A stretch of DNA of 64,000 bases from Teichococcus aerophilus (GTDB lineage Bacteria; Pseudomonadota; Alphaproteobacteria; Acetobacterales; Acetobacteraceae). The DNA lies in assembly GCF_014490485.1 (NCBI RefSeq), contig NZ_JACTVA010000014.1:30869-94868 (forward strand), read 5' to 3'. Below, piece after piece: positions 52,794-60,731 of the stretch (its first letter is position 1; every line of letters starts with the position of its first letter). The notes beneath the pieces are model-generated. The model was not told where the DNA came from. It did no database searches and worked only from the letters and a program-made list of their open reading frames with translations. The position numbers and the translations under genes were made by a program.

Positions 52794-53689
52794 GGCGTGG
52801 CCGTCAGCAGGTCGGCCACCCGCGCCAGCCAGGCGTCGATTTCCTCCAGGTCGTGGCTGTCGAGTTGCGGCAGGCGGGCGCGCACGCCGGCATGTTGCAG
52901 CACGCCACGCCGCACCAGCACGTGCTTGGTAAAGCGCATGCGGAAATTGGCCTGGATGACCAGTAGCGGCAGGGTGCGCATGTACAGGTCGCGCGCCTGC
53001 TCCACCGCTCCGGCGCGGAAATGGCGGTCCAGCGCCACATGCATGTCGGTCAGTTCCACCGCCGGCATCGCGCCGCAGGCGCCACGCCGGTATTCCTCGA
53101 CGATGTAGCGCGCGCCGCCACCGCCAATGACGCCGCGCAGATGCGGCGGCGCCCCGGCCAGGATGGCGCTGATCGGCCCGCCGGAGGGCAGCGTCTCCTC
53201 CTTCACATAGGCGATGGCCGGGTTGCCGCGGACGATGCCGAGGATGGTCTCGGGGCTGAGGTCGGAGCCGCGCGGGGCGGGGGCGTTCTGCAGTACGATG
53301 GTCAGGCCCGGTACCTGCTGGGCGATGGCGGCGTAGAAGCCCGCCACGGCCTCGGCCCCCGCGCCGACGCTCCGGGGCGCCTGGATCATCACGGTGTCGA
53401 TCCCGACTGCCATGGCGGCGCGGCTATGGGCGACGGCCTCCTCCACCGTGCCGGCGCTGGCACCGGCCACGACGGGCACGCGGCCCGCCACGCGCGCCAC
53501 CACCAGGCGCAGCAGCTCGGTGCGCTCCTCGGCCGTCAGTTCGTCCACCTCGCTGGCAAAGCCCGGGAAGACCACGCCATCGGCGCCGCAGGCCAGGGCG
53601 AAGTCGACAATCCTGTCCATGCCGGCGCGGTCGATGGCGCCATCGGGCAGGAAGGGTGTCGGCAGGACGGGCAGGATGCCTTGCAGCAC
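52790..53689 (-). CDS. DapA-family (DHDPS/NAL) aldolase or dehydratase
   Basis: A 299-residue class I TIM barrel of the dihydrodipicolinate synthase/N-acetylneuraminate lyase family. The Schiff-base lysine is Lys163 in AIAYVKEE, and the substrate loop GFASEVDEL is at 43-51. The tyrosine normally found in the Y-x-x-P motif on strand 5 is Gln134 here (VLQNAPAP), which suggests a non-lysine-pathway reaction such as a keto-deoxy sugar acid dehydratase or aldolase. It is the first gene of a two-gene unit with the enolase-superfamily enzyme (ATGA overlap). A 10-bp inverted repeat lies just upstream, between it and the IclR/SMP-30 gene. Confidence 0.87.
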   Translation of the reverse strand: MLQGILPVLPTPFLPDGAIDRAGMDRIVDFALACGADGVVFPGFASEVDELTAEERTELLRLVVARVAGRVPVVAGASAGTVEEAVAHSRAAMAVGIDTVMIQAPRSVGAGAEAVAGFYAAIAQQVPGLTIVLQNAPAPRGSDLSPETILGIVRGNPAIAYVKEETLPSGGPISAILAGAPPHLRGVIGGGGARYIVEEYRRGACGAMPAVELTDMHVALDRHFRAGAVEQARDLYMRTLPLLVIQANFRMRFTKHVLVRRGVLQHAGVRARLPQLDSHDLEEIDAWLARVADLLTATP

Positions 53690-53704
53690 AGGATGTTCCC
53701 CTCA

Positions 53705-53743
53705 AAGTCCACAATATGGATCGTTAGTCCTTCTTGTGGACTT
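53705..53743. promoter_or_regulatory. Inverted repeat AAGTCCACAA...TTGTGGACTT upstream of the DapA-family gene
   Basis: Perfect 10-bp arms (53705-53714 and 53734-53743) are separated by 19 bp and start 16 bp before the gene's start codon. The core TGTGGAC recurs at 55535-55541 in front of the IclR/SMP-30 gene, so it is a candidate site for that regulator. Confidence 0.6.
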
Positions 53744-53757
53744 CATGCGCGCGGCCG

Positions 53758-55482
53758 TCAACCGGCGAAGCCTGGCTCCTTCAACCCGGCCACACCGGCA
53801 GCGATGGCGAAGACGCTGCCGGAAAGCGGCGCCTCCCGCAGCTGGTCGGCCGAAAGCCGCACGCGGGCGCTGGTGACGAACAGGGTGCGCAGGTCCGGCC
53901 CGCCGAAGGCGCAGCTGGTCGGGCGCGGCACCGGCAGTTCCACACGCTGCCGCATCGCCCCGGCCGGGTCGTAGCGGCGCACGCACCAGCCATCCCACAT
54001 CGCCACCCAGACGCAGCCTTCCGCATCCACCGCCAGCCCGTTCGGCGTGCCCTGGCCTTCCGGGAACTGCACGAAGACGCGGCGGTTAGAGAGTGCGCCG
54101 CTTTCCGGTTCCACATCGAAGGCATCGATGCGCCGCCGGGCGGAATCCGCTAGGTAGAAGCGGCGCCCATCCGGACTGAAGCCCAAGCCATTGGCCACGT
54201 GCAGGCCGGAAACCATGGCCGCCACCGCGCCATCGGCGCCGATGCGGTACAGCGCGCCGGCATCCGGCGTGGCGTCCATCGCCAGGGTGCCGACCCAGAA
54301 GCGGCCCTGCCGGTCGCATTTGCCGTCGTTGAAGCGGTTGCCGGGGCGGTGCGCCTCCGGCACTGCCAGGGTCTCGCCCAGCCCGATCGACGGGTCCAGG
54401 ACCCGCAGGCCGGAGCGGGCGGCGGCGATGAAGCCGCCCTGCCGGCGCGGCGCCAGGGCGCTGACCATTTCCGCCAATGGCAGCACCGTATCGGCGCCGC
54501 TGGCAGGGTCGCTGGCATGCAGGGCGGGCTGCAGGATATCCACCCAGTACAGACGCTGTTCCGGCACCGACCACAACGGCCCTTCGCCCAGCAGCGCCGT
54601 GGCCTTCACCGCCACGTCCACGCCACGGCTGGTGCCGCCCGGGCGCGGCGCGACATCGAGTGACATGGCGGATTGCCCGGCATTGCCCGAAGTACGCCGC
54701 GCGGCCTCGATCACCTCACGCCCCAACGCGTGCAGCCGGGCTTCCGGCAGCCGATAGGCGGGGCCGACGATGCAGATGGCGCCCAGCGGCCGCGCCTGGT
54801 GGTCCAGCACCGCCGCCGCCACCGCATGCACGCCTTCGGATTGCTCCTCCAGCGAGACGGCGTAGCCACGCGCTGCGGTCAAATCCAATTCCCGCCGCAG
54901 CGCCTCCGAATCCGTCAGGGTGCCGGGGGCGGGGGCGGAAAGGGGTTGCAGCCGGGCCAGGAAGCGGGCGCGGCCAGCCGGGTCCAGCTGCGCCAGCATC
55001 GCCTTGCCGCAGGCACTGGCATGCGCCTCCGCCCGGCCGCCAACGCGGTTGGTTAGCCGCACCGCGTGCTGGGCGGCGTCCCGCTGGTCCACATACAGCA
55101 CGCCGTCGCCGTCCAGGATGCCAAGCCGGGTGGTCTCGGCCGAAAGCTCGCTCAGCCGCACCAGCTCCGGCTCGGCGGCGCCGCGCAGGTCGAACTCGTC
55201 CCACACCCGGTGTGCCATCTCGAACAGGCGGGGGCCTAGCCGGTAGGTCTGGTTGCGCGGGTCGAGCCGCAGCAGCCGCGCCTCCATCAACGCCGCCAGG
55301 ATGCGGTGCACCGTGGGGCGCGAAAGCTTGGCATGCGCCGCCAGATCCACGAAGCGCAGCGGCTCCTTCGCCTCTGCCACGTAGCCCAGCAGGGCAATGC
55401 CGCGGGTCAGCGCCTGCGTACCGGGGACAGTGGCGCCCGCATCGTCATCGGTCTCAGTGGGGTCGCGCTTGATGCTGGCCAT
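53758..55482 (-). CDS. IclR regulator fused to SMP-30/gluconolactonase domain
   Basis: A 574-residue two-part protein. Residues about 20-265 are a complete IclR regulator: winged helix (TQALTRGIALLGYVAEAKEPLRFVDLAAHAKLSRPTVHRILAAL) and effector domain (EAHASACGKAMLAQLD, GYAVSLEEQSEGVHAVAAAVLDH). Residues about 285-574 are an SMP-30/LRE beta-propeller: metal ligands Glu300 in LGEGPLW and Asn431 in VANGLGFS, plus NRFNDGKCD and CAFGGPDLRTLFVTSAR. The position matching the third ligand (Asp204 of human SMP30) is Asn481 in TPNGLAVD. The ATG at 55482 is chosen. The fusion could couple lactone sensing or hydrolysis to control of adjacent sugar-acid genes and Bug receptors. No frameshift is seen at the junction. 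Confidence 0.88.
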   Translation of the reverse strand: MASIKRDPTETDDDAGATVPGTQALTRGIALLGYVAEAKEPLRFVDLAAHAKLSRPTVHRILAALMEARLLRLDPRNQTYRLGPRLFEMAHRVWDEFDLRGAAEPELVRLSELSAETTRLGILDGDGVLYVDQRDAAQHAVRLTNRVGGRAEAHASACGKAMLAQLDPAGRARFLARLQPLSAPAPGTLTDSEALRRELDLTAARGYAVSLEEQSEGVHAVAAAVLDHQARPLGAICIVGPAYRLPEARLHALGREVIEAARRTSGNAGQSAMSLDVAPRPGGTSRGVDVAVKATALLGEGPLWSVPEQRLYWVDILQPALHASDPASGADTVLPLAEMVSALAPRRQGGFIAAARSGLRVLDPSIGLGETLAVPEAHRPGNRFNDGKCDRQGRFWVGTLAMDATPDAGALYRIGADGAVAAMVSGLHVANGLGFSPDGRRFYLADSARRRIDAFDVEPESGALSNRRVFVQFPEGQGTPNGLAVDAEGCVWVAMWDGWCVRRYDPAGAMRQRVELPVPRPTSCAFGGPDLRTLFVTSARVRLSADQLREAPLSGSVFAIAAGVAGLKEPGFAG

Positions 55483-55590
55483 GGCATTCCCTGATCTGGA
55501 AAGAGTTTGACCAATCCGGCCGCTCATTCCAAGATGTGGACAACGATTTCATAATCAGGCCCGCGAGAGGGCTGTAGTGGAGGACATGAC

Positions 55591-56586
55591 ATGCGGGCCA
55601 CGCGACGCGCCATGCTTGCCGGCGGTTTTTCCGGCCTCGCCGCCCTGGCGGCGCCGCGCCGGCCGCGCGCCCAGGCCGCCAGTGCCGCCGGATATCCCGA
55701 CCGGCCCGTCCGCCTGATCGTGCCATTCACGGCCGGCGGTGCCGGTGACATCGTCGGCCGGCTGCTGGCGGCGTACCTGCAGACCGAGCTGGGCAAGCCC
55801 TTCGTGGTGGAGAACCGCCCCGGTGCCGGCAGTGCCCTGGGGGTGGAGCAGATCGCCCGCGCCACGTCGGATGGCTACACGATCGGCATGGCCAATATCG
55901 CCAGCCACGCCATCCTGCCGAATTTGCGCCAACTGCCCTACGACCCGGTGAAGGATTTCGCCCCGGTCGGCATGGTGGCGCTGACGCCATGCCTGCTGGT
56001 GGTCAACCCCGACCGCCTGCCTATCCGCAGCGTGGCGGAACTGGTGGAGCGCGCCAAGGCGGCGCCCGATGCGCTGGATTTCTCCTCCTCCGGCGCCGGG
56101 ACCAGCCTGCATCTGGGCATGGAGATGTTCATGCAGGCCGCCGGCATCCGCATGACGCATATCCCGTTCAACGGCAGCGGACCTTCCCTGCAGGCGTTAC
56201 TGGCCGGGCAGGTGGCGCTGTCGATGGAAGTGGCGGCGGTGGCCTGGCCGCAGATCCAGGACGGCAAGCTGCGCGCCCTGGCCGTGACCACGCCGCAGCG
56301 CGCCGCCTTCGCGCCGGACCTGCCGACGCTGGAGGAATCTTTCCCCGGCACCGCCATCGCCCCCTGGCACGGGCTGGTGGCGCCATCCGGCACGCCGAAG
56401 CCCATCATCGACAAGCTGGCCGCCGCCACCGCAAACTTCCTGAAGCAGCCGGAGACCCTGGCGCGCTTCCAGCAGCAGACGCTGGAGCCGAAGGGCGCCG
56501 GCCCGGCCGAGTTCGCCGCCTTCATCCAGGACGAGTCGAAGACCTTCGCTGAGGTGATCCGCCGCGGCAATGTCACCGTCAATTGA
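55591..56586 (+). CDS. Bug/TctC-type tripartite tricarboxylate receptor
   Basis: A 331-residue periplasmic binding protein with an N-terminal TRRAMLAGGFSGLAALAAPRRPRA-QA twin-arginine-like signal. Family blocks are RLIVPFTAGGAGDIVGRLLA, VVENRPGAGSALGVEQIARA, YDPVKDFAPVGMVA and LRALAVTTPQRAAFAPDLPTLEES. GGAGG lies upstream of the ATG. It is divergent from the IclR/SMP-30 fusion and is followed 7 bp later by a second Bug receptor gene. TctA/TctB components are absent. It probably binds the carboxylate processed by the enolase/DapA-family enzymes. Confidence 0.92.
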   Translation: MRATRRAMLAGGFSGLAALAAPRRPRAQAASAAGYPDRPVRLIVPFTAGGAGDIVGRLLAAYLQTELGKPFVVENRPGAGSALGVEQIARATSDGYTIGMANIASHAILPNLRQLPYDPVKDFAPVGMVALTPCLLVVNPDRLPIRSVAELVERAKAAPDALDFSSSGAGTSLHLGMEMFMQAAGIRMTHIPFNGSGPSLQALLAGQVALSMEVAAVAWPQIQDGKLRALAVTTPQRAAFAPDLPTLEESFPGTAIAPWHGLVAPSGTPKPIIDKLAAATANFLKQPETLARFQQQTLEPKGAGPAEFAAFIQDESKTFAEVIRRGNVTVN

Positions 56587-56593
56587 GGCGCCG

Positions 56594-57556
56594 ATGATGC
56601 CGATGCACCGCCGCGCACTGCTGGCTTTGGCCGCCACCCTGCCGGCGGGCGCCGCGCGAGCCGCCTGGCCGGAGCGCCCGGTAACCCTGATGGTCGGCTA
56701 CGGCGCCGGCGGCGCCACCGACGTCATTGCCCGCGCCCTGGCGGAGCGTGCGGGCAGCCTGCTGGGCCAGCCCATGGTGGTGCTGAACGTGCCCGGCGCC
56801 GGCGGTACCCTGGCCTCGGACCGGACCGCCAAGGCGGCGCCGGATGGGCAGACCATCCTGCTGATCGCCAATGCGCATGTCGTCGCCCCCGGCCTCTATG
56901 CCAGCCTGCCTTACGACACGGTGGGGGATTTCGCGCCCGTGGCCTTCATCGGCCAATCGGCCAACGTGCTGGTGGTGCCGGCCTCGGCCGCCGAGAACGA
57001 TTTGGCCGGGCTGGCGGCGCGGGCGAAGGCCAGCAGCCAGCCGCTGCGCACCGGCTCCGCCGCACTGGCCGGCTTCCAGCCCGCGCACGAGTTGTTGCGC
57101 GAAGCCCTGGGCATCGAGCTGGAAGCCGTGCCCTACCGCAGCGGCCCGCAGGGGCAGACCGACCTGATCGCCGGCCGGCTGGACCTGATGGTCTCCAACG
57201 TTCTGGAGGTGTCGGAGCATGTGAAGGCTGGCCGCCTGAAGGCACTGGCCGTCACCAGCGCCATCCGCAGCCCGTTGCTGCCGGAGGTGCCAACCTTCGT
57301 GGAACTGGGCATCCCGGCCTTGCAGGCGGATTCCTGGTTCGGCCTGCTGGCCCCCCGGGCGACCCCGCCGGATATTCTGGACCGCCTGCATGACGCGCTG
57401 GCCACCGCCATGGCGGAACCGGCGATGCAGGCCAGGCTGACCGCGCTGGGCATCCTGCCGCAGCCAATGTCCCGGCAGGAATGGGGCGCGTTCCTGGCCG
57501 CACAGACCGAGAAATGGTCGGCCATACCGCGCCGGGCGTCCGTGCAGATCCAGTAG
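56594..57556 (+). CDS. Second Bug/TctC-type receptor
   Basis: A 320-residue receptor with a short Sec-like signal (MHRRALLALAATLPAGAARA-AW). The mature sequence has VTLMVGYGAGGATDVIARALAE, VVLNVPGAGGTLASDRTAKA, YDTVGDFAPVAFIG and LKALAVTSAIRSPLLPEVPTFVELG, all typical of Bug proteins. ATGs at 56594, 56597 and 56603 are all usable; GAGG at 56585 favours the first or third. It is only distantly similar to the preceding receptor, so it is not a recent duplicate. The two genes share a transcript divergent from the IclR fusion. Confidence 0.9.
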   Translation: MMPMHRRALLALAATLPAGAARAAWPERPVTLMVGYGAGGATDVIARALAERAGSLLGQPMVVLNVPGAGGTLASDRTAKAAPDGQTILLIANAHVVAPGLYASLPYDTVGDFAPVAFIGQSANVLVVPASAAENDLAGLAARAKASSQPLRTGSAALAGFQPAHELLREALGIELEAVPYRSGPQGQTDLIAGRLDLMVSNVLEVSEHVKAGRLKALAVTSAIRSPLLPEVPTFVELGIPALQADSWFGLLAPRATPPDILDRLHDALATAMAEPAMQARLTALGILPQPMSRQEWGAFLAAQTEKWSAIPRRASVQIQ

Positions 57557-57632
57557 CAAACGTCGTGGCCTGCAGCACGTCCGCTGTGGATCGATGCTCC
57601 AGGCCTCAGGCTCCCGTTGCGACGTCGACGCC

Positions 57633-60600
57633 CTATGCCGGGCTGGGCGGCGCCACGGTCGGCTTCGGTCGGCGGCGGCGCAGCCGGTCCAGCGCCAGGT
57701 AGACCACCGGCGTGGTATACAGCGTCAGCAACTGCGACAGCAGCAGGCCGCCGATGATGGTGATGCCGAGCGGCCGGTGCAGCTCCGACCCCGCGCCGGT
57801 GGCCACCGCCAGCGGCACCGCGCCCAGCAGCGCGGCCAGGGTGGTCATCAGGATAGGGCGGAACCGGTCCCGGCAAGCGGCCAGGATGGAGGCTTCGCTG
57901 TCCAGCCCGTGGTGGCGTTCCTGCTCCAGCGCGAAGTCGATCATCATGATCGCGTTCTTCTTCACGATGCCCATTAGCAGGATTACGCCGATCAGCGCGA
58001 TCACCGTCAGCGACGTGCCCGTCAACAGCAATGCCAGCAACGCGCCGATACCGGCGGTGGGCAGGGTGGAGAGAATGGTCAGCGGGTGGATGAAGCTCTC
58101 ATAGAGCACGCCGAGCACGATGTAGATCACCACCAGCGAGGCGACGATCAGGATTGGCTGGTCGCGCGAGAACGCCTGGAACGCCGCGGCATTGCCGCCG
58201 TATTGGCCGCGGATGGTATCCGGCAGGCCGGCTTCCAGCTCCGCCTGCTGCAACAGTGGCGGCACCGCGCCGATATCAATGTCAGGCGAGAGGTTGAAGC
58301 TGATGGTCGTCGCCGGATACTGGCCGCGATGCGTCACCCGCAACGGCGCCACGTCACGCTCCACCCGCGCCAGGGCTTTCAGCGGAACCGGCGTGCCGCT
58401 GGAGGACGGGACGAAGATGCGGTCGAACTGCGTCGCGTCCTGCTGCAGCGCCGGGTCGATCTCCAGCACCACCTTGTACTGGTTGCGGGCGCCATAGATC
58501 GTCGACACCTGTCGCTGGGAGAAGGAGTCGTTGAAGACGTTGCTGATGTCACCGATGCTGACGCCCAGCCGCGCCGCCGCGTCGCGGTCGATCACCAGCC
58601 GGTTGATCAGCCCGGTGCGCTCCTGGTCCGAGGAGACGTCGTTGATGCCGGACACGGTGCGCAGCTTGTCGACCATCGTCTCCGTCCACCGGCGCAACTC
58701 GTCCAGGTCGGGGCCCAGCAGGCTGTAGCTGTAGGCGGCATTGCCGGGGCGGCCGCCGATATTCAGCTCCTGGTCCGCGCGCAGGAAGACGGAGGCGCCG
58801 GGGATGGTGGAGAGCGGCTGGCGCAGCCGGGCGATGACGTCGTTGATCGGCGGCCGTTCGCCCAACGGCTTCAGCGAGATGAAGAACTGGCCGGAATTGG
58901 TGGAGCTGTTGAAGCCGCTGCCGATCGATCCGCTGATATTTGCCACCGCCGGGTCGGCGCGGATGATATCCGCCGCCCGGGTGTGCAGCACCTGCATGGC
59001 GGCGAAGGAGGTGTCGGTGGAAGCCTGCACCGTGCCGCGCAACAGCCCGGTATCCTGCTCCGGGAAGAAGCCCTTCGGCACGATGATGTAAAGCCACACC
59101 GTCAACCCGACGAGGCCAAGCGTCAGCAGCAGCATGGAGCGGCGGAAGCGCAGCGTGACCGCCAGGCTGCGCATGTAGCCATTGACCATCGCGTCCAGCC
59201 CGCGCTCGAACACCCGGCCGAAGCGGCCGGGCGGGCGGTGCTCCGCCGTGCCGGCGAGGCGGGCGGCGACCATCGGCGTGATGGTGAGCGAGATCAGTGC
59301 CGAGAGCACCACGGCCGTCGCCAGCGTGACGGAGAACTCGCGGAACAGGCGGCCGACGATCCCGCCCATTGCCAGCAGCGGCAGGAACACCGCGATCAGC
59401 GAGACGGTGATGGAGACGATGGTGAAGCCGATCTCCCGCGCGCCCTGCAGCGCCGCCTGCATCGGTGGCACGCCACGCTCCCGCAACCGCGCCATGTTCT
59501 CGATCATGACGATGGCGTCGTCCACCACGAAGCCGACGGAGATGGTCAGCGCCATCAGGGAGAAGTTGTTGAGCGAGTAGCCCAGCAGCCACATCACCAC
59601 CAGCGTGCCCAGCAGCGACAGCGGTACCGAGATACAGGCGGCGAGCACGGAGGATTTCCGTCGCAAGAACATCGCCACCACCAGGATGACCAGGGCAATG
59701 GTGATCAGCAGCGTGCGCTCCACCTCATGCACGCTGGCGCGGATGGTGGAGGAGCGATCGTTCTGGATTTCCAGCCTGGTGCCGGCGGGCAGGTAGCTTT
59801 CCAGTTCCGGCAACATCGCCCGGACGCCGTCCACCACCTCGATCACATTGGCATCCGGCTGCTTGTAGATCTGCAGCAGGACGGAGGGCGTGTCGTTGTA
59901 CCATGCCGCCTGCCGGCGGTTGCGGCTGCCATCCGTGACGCGGGCGATGCCGGAAAGCCGCACCGTACCGCTCTCGGTCGACTTGATGACCAGGGTGGAA
60001 AACTGCTCCGCCCGGCTCAGCCGGTCATTGAGGGAAAGGGCGGCGGATTGCCCCGGCCCTTCGATCATGCCGAGCGCCGAGGTGACGTTGGAGGAATTGA
60101 TCGCGGTCCGCACATCCTCCATCGAGACACCGGCGGCGGCGGCGGCCGCCGGGTTCACCGCCACGCGCACCGCTGGCTGGTCCGCGCCGCCCACCTGCAC
60201 CTGCGCCACGCCGGTCACGCGGGACAGACGGGGCCCGACGGTGCTGTCCGCGAGGTCGTACAGGCCGGTGGAGGACGTGCGGTCGGAGGTGATGGCCAGG
60301 ATCAGCACCGGGGCATCGGCCGGGTTGAACTTCCGCACGCTGGGCGGGCTGGGCATGCCGGACGGCAGGTCCTGCCGCGCCGCGTTCACCGCCGCCTGCA
60401 CATCCCGCGCCACGCTCGCCTGGGTGCGGGCGATGTCGAACTGCACGATGATGTTGCCGCTGCCGGTGGAGGCGTTGGAGGTCATCTCGGTAATGCCGGC
60501 GATCTCGCCGATGCGCCGCTCCAGCGGGGCAATGACGGTCGCCGCCAGCGTCTCCGGATTGGCTCCGGGCTGGCTGACCGAGACCAGCACCGTCGGCAGA

Positions 60601-60725
60601 TCCACCCGCGGCAGCGCGGAGACCGGCAACTCGGAGAATGCGGCGATCCCCGCCAGGGCCAGCCCCACCGCCATCAGCAGGGTCGCCACCGGCCGCCGGA
60701 TGAAGGGGGAGGAGATGGAGAACAT
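57633..60725 (-). CDS. RND efflux permease (MdtC-like)
   Basis: A 1030-residue inner-membrane proton-driven pump of the HAE1/RND superfamily, with 12 helices and two large periplasmic loops. It opens MFSISSPFIRRPVATLLMAVG, and TM4 contains the proton-relay aspartates in VGFVVDDAIVMIENMARL. The loop before TM10 has ATGAGSELHRPLGITIIGGLL. It starts 6 bp after the stop of a second RND gene. Two dissimilar RND subunits in tandem behind an adaptor match MdtABC, in which the permeases form heterotrimers. The outer-membrane channel is not in view. Confidence 0.93.
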   Translation of the reverse strand: MFSISSPFIRRPVATLLMAVGLALAGIAAFSELPVSALPRVDLPTVLVSVSQPGANPETLAATVIAPLERRIGEIAGITEMTSNASTGSGNIIVQFDIARTQASVARDVQAAVNAARQDLPSGMPSPPSVRKFNPADAPVLILAITSDRTSSTGLYDLADSTVGPRLSRVTGVAQVQVGGADQPAVRVAVNPAAAAAAGVSMEDVRTAINSSNVTSALGMIEGPGQSAALSLNDRLSRAEQFSTLVIKSTESGTVRLSGIARVTDGSRNRRQAAWYNDTPSVLLQIYKQPDANVIEVVDGVRAMLPELESYLPAGTRLEIQNDRSSTIRASVHEVERTLLITIALVILVVAMFLRRKSSVLAACISVPLSLLGTLVVMWLLGYSLNNFSLMALTISVGFVVDDAIVMIENMARLRERGVPPMQAALQGAREIGFTIVSITVSLIAVFLPLLAMGGIVGRLFREFSVTLATAVVLSALISLTITPMVAARLAGTAEHRPPGRFGRVFERGLDAMVNGYMRSLAVTLRFRRSMLLLTLGLVGLTVWLYIIVPKGFFPEQDTGLLRGTVQASTDTSFAAMQVLHTRAADIIRADPAVANISGSIGSGFNSSTNSGQFFISLKPLGERPPINDVIARLRQPLSTIPGASVFLRADQELNIGGRPGNAAYSYSLLGPDLDELRRWTETMVDKLRTVSGINDVSSDQERTGLINRLVIDRDAAARLGVSIGDISNVFNDSFSQRQVSTIYGARNQYKVVLEIDPALQQDATQFDRIFVPSSSGTPVPLKALARVERDVAPLRVTHRGQYPATTISFNLSPDIDIGAVPPLLQQAELEAGLPDTIRGQYGGNAAAFQAFSRDQPILIVASLVVIYIVLGVLYESFIHPLTILSTLPTAGIGALLALLLTGTSLTVIALIGVILLMGIVKKNAIMMIDFALEQERHHGLDSEASILAACRDRFRPILMTTLAALLGAVPLAVATGAGSELHRPLGITIIGGLLLSQLLTLYTTPVVYLALDRLRRRRPKPTVAPPSPA

Positions 60726-60731
60726 GGCCGC

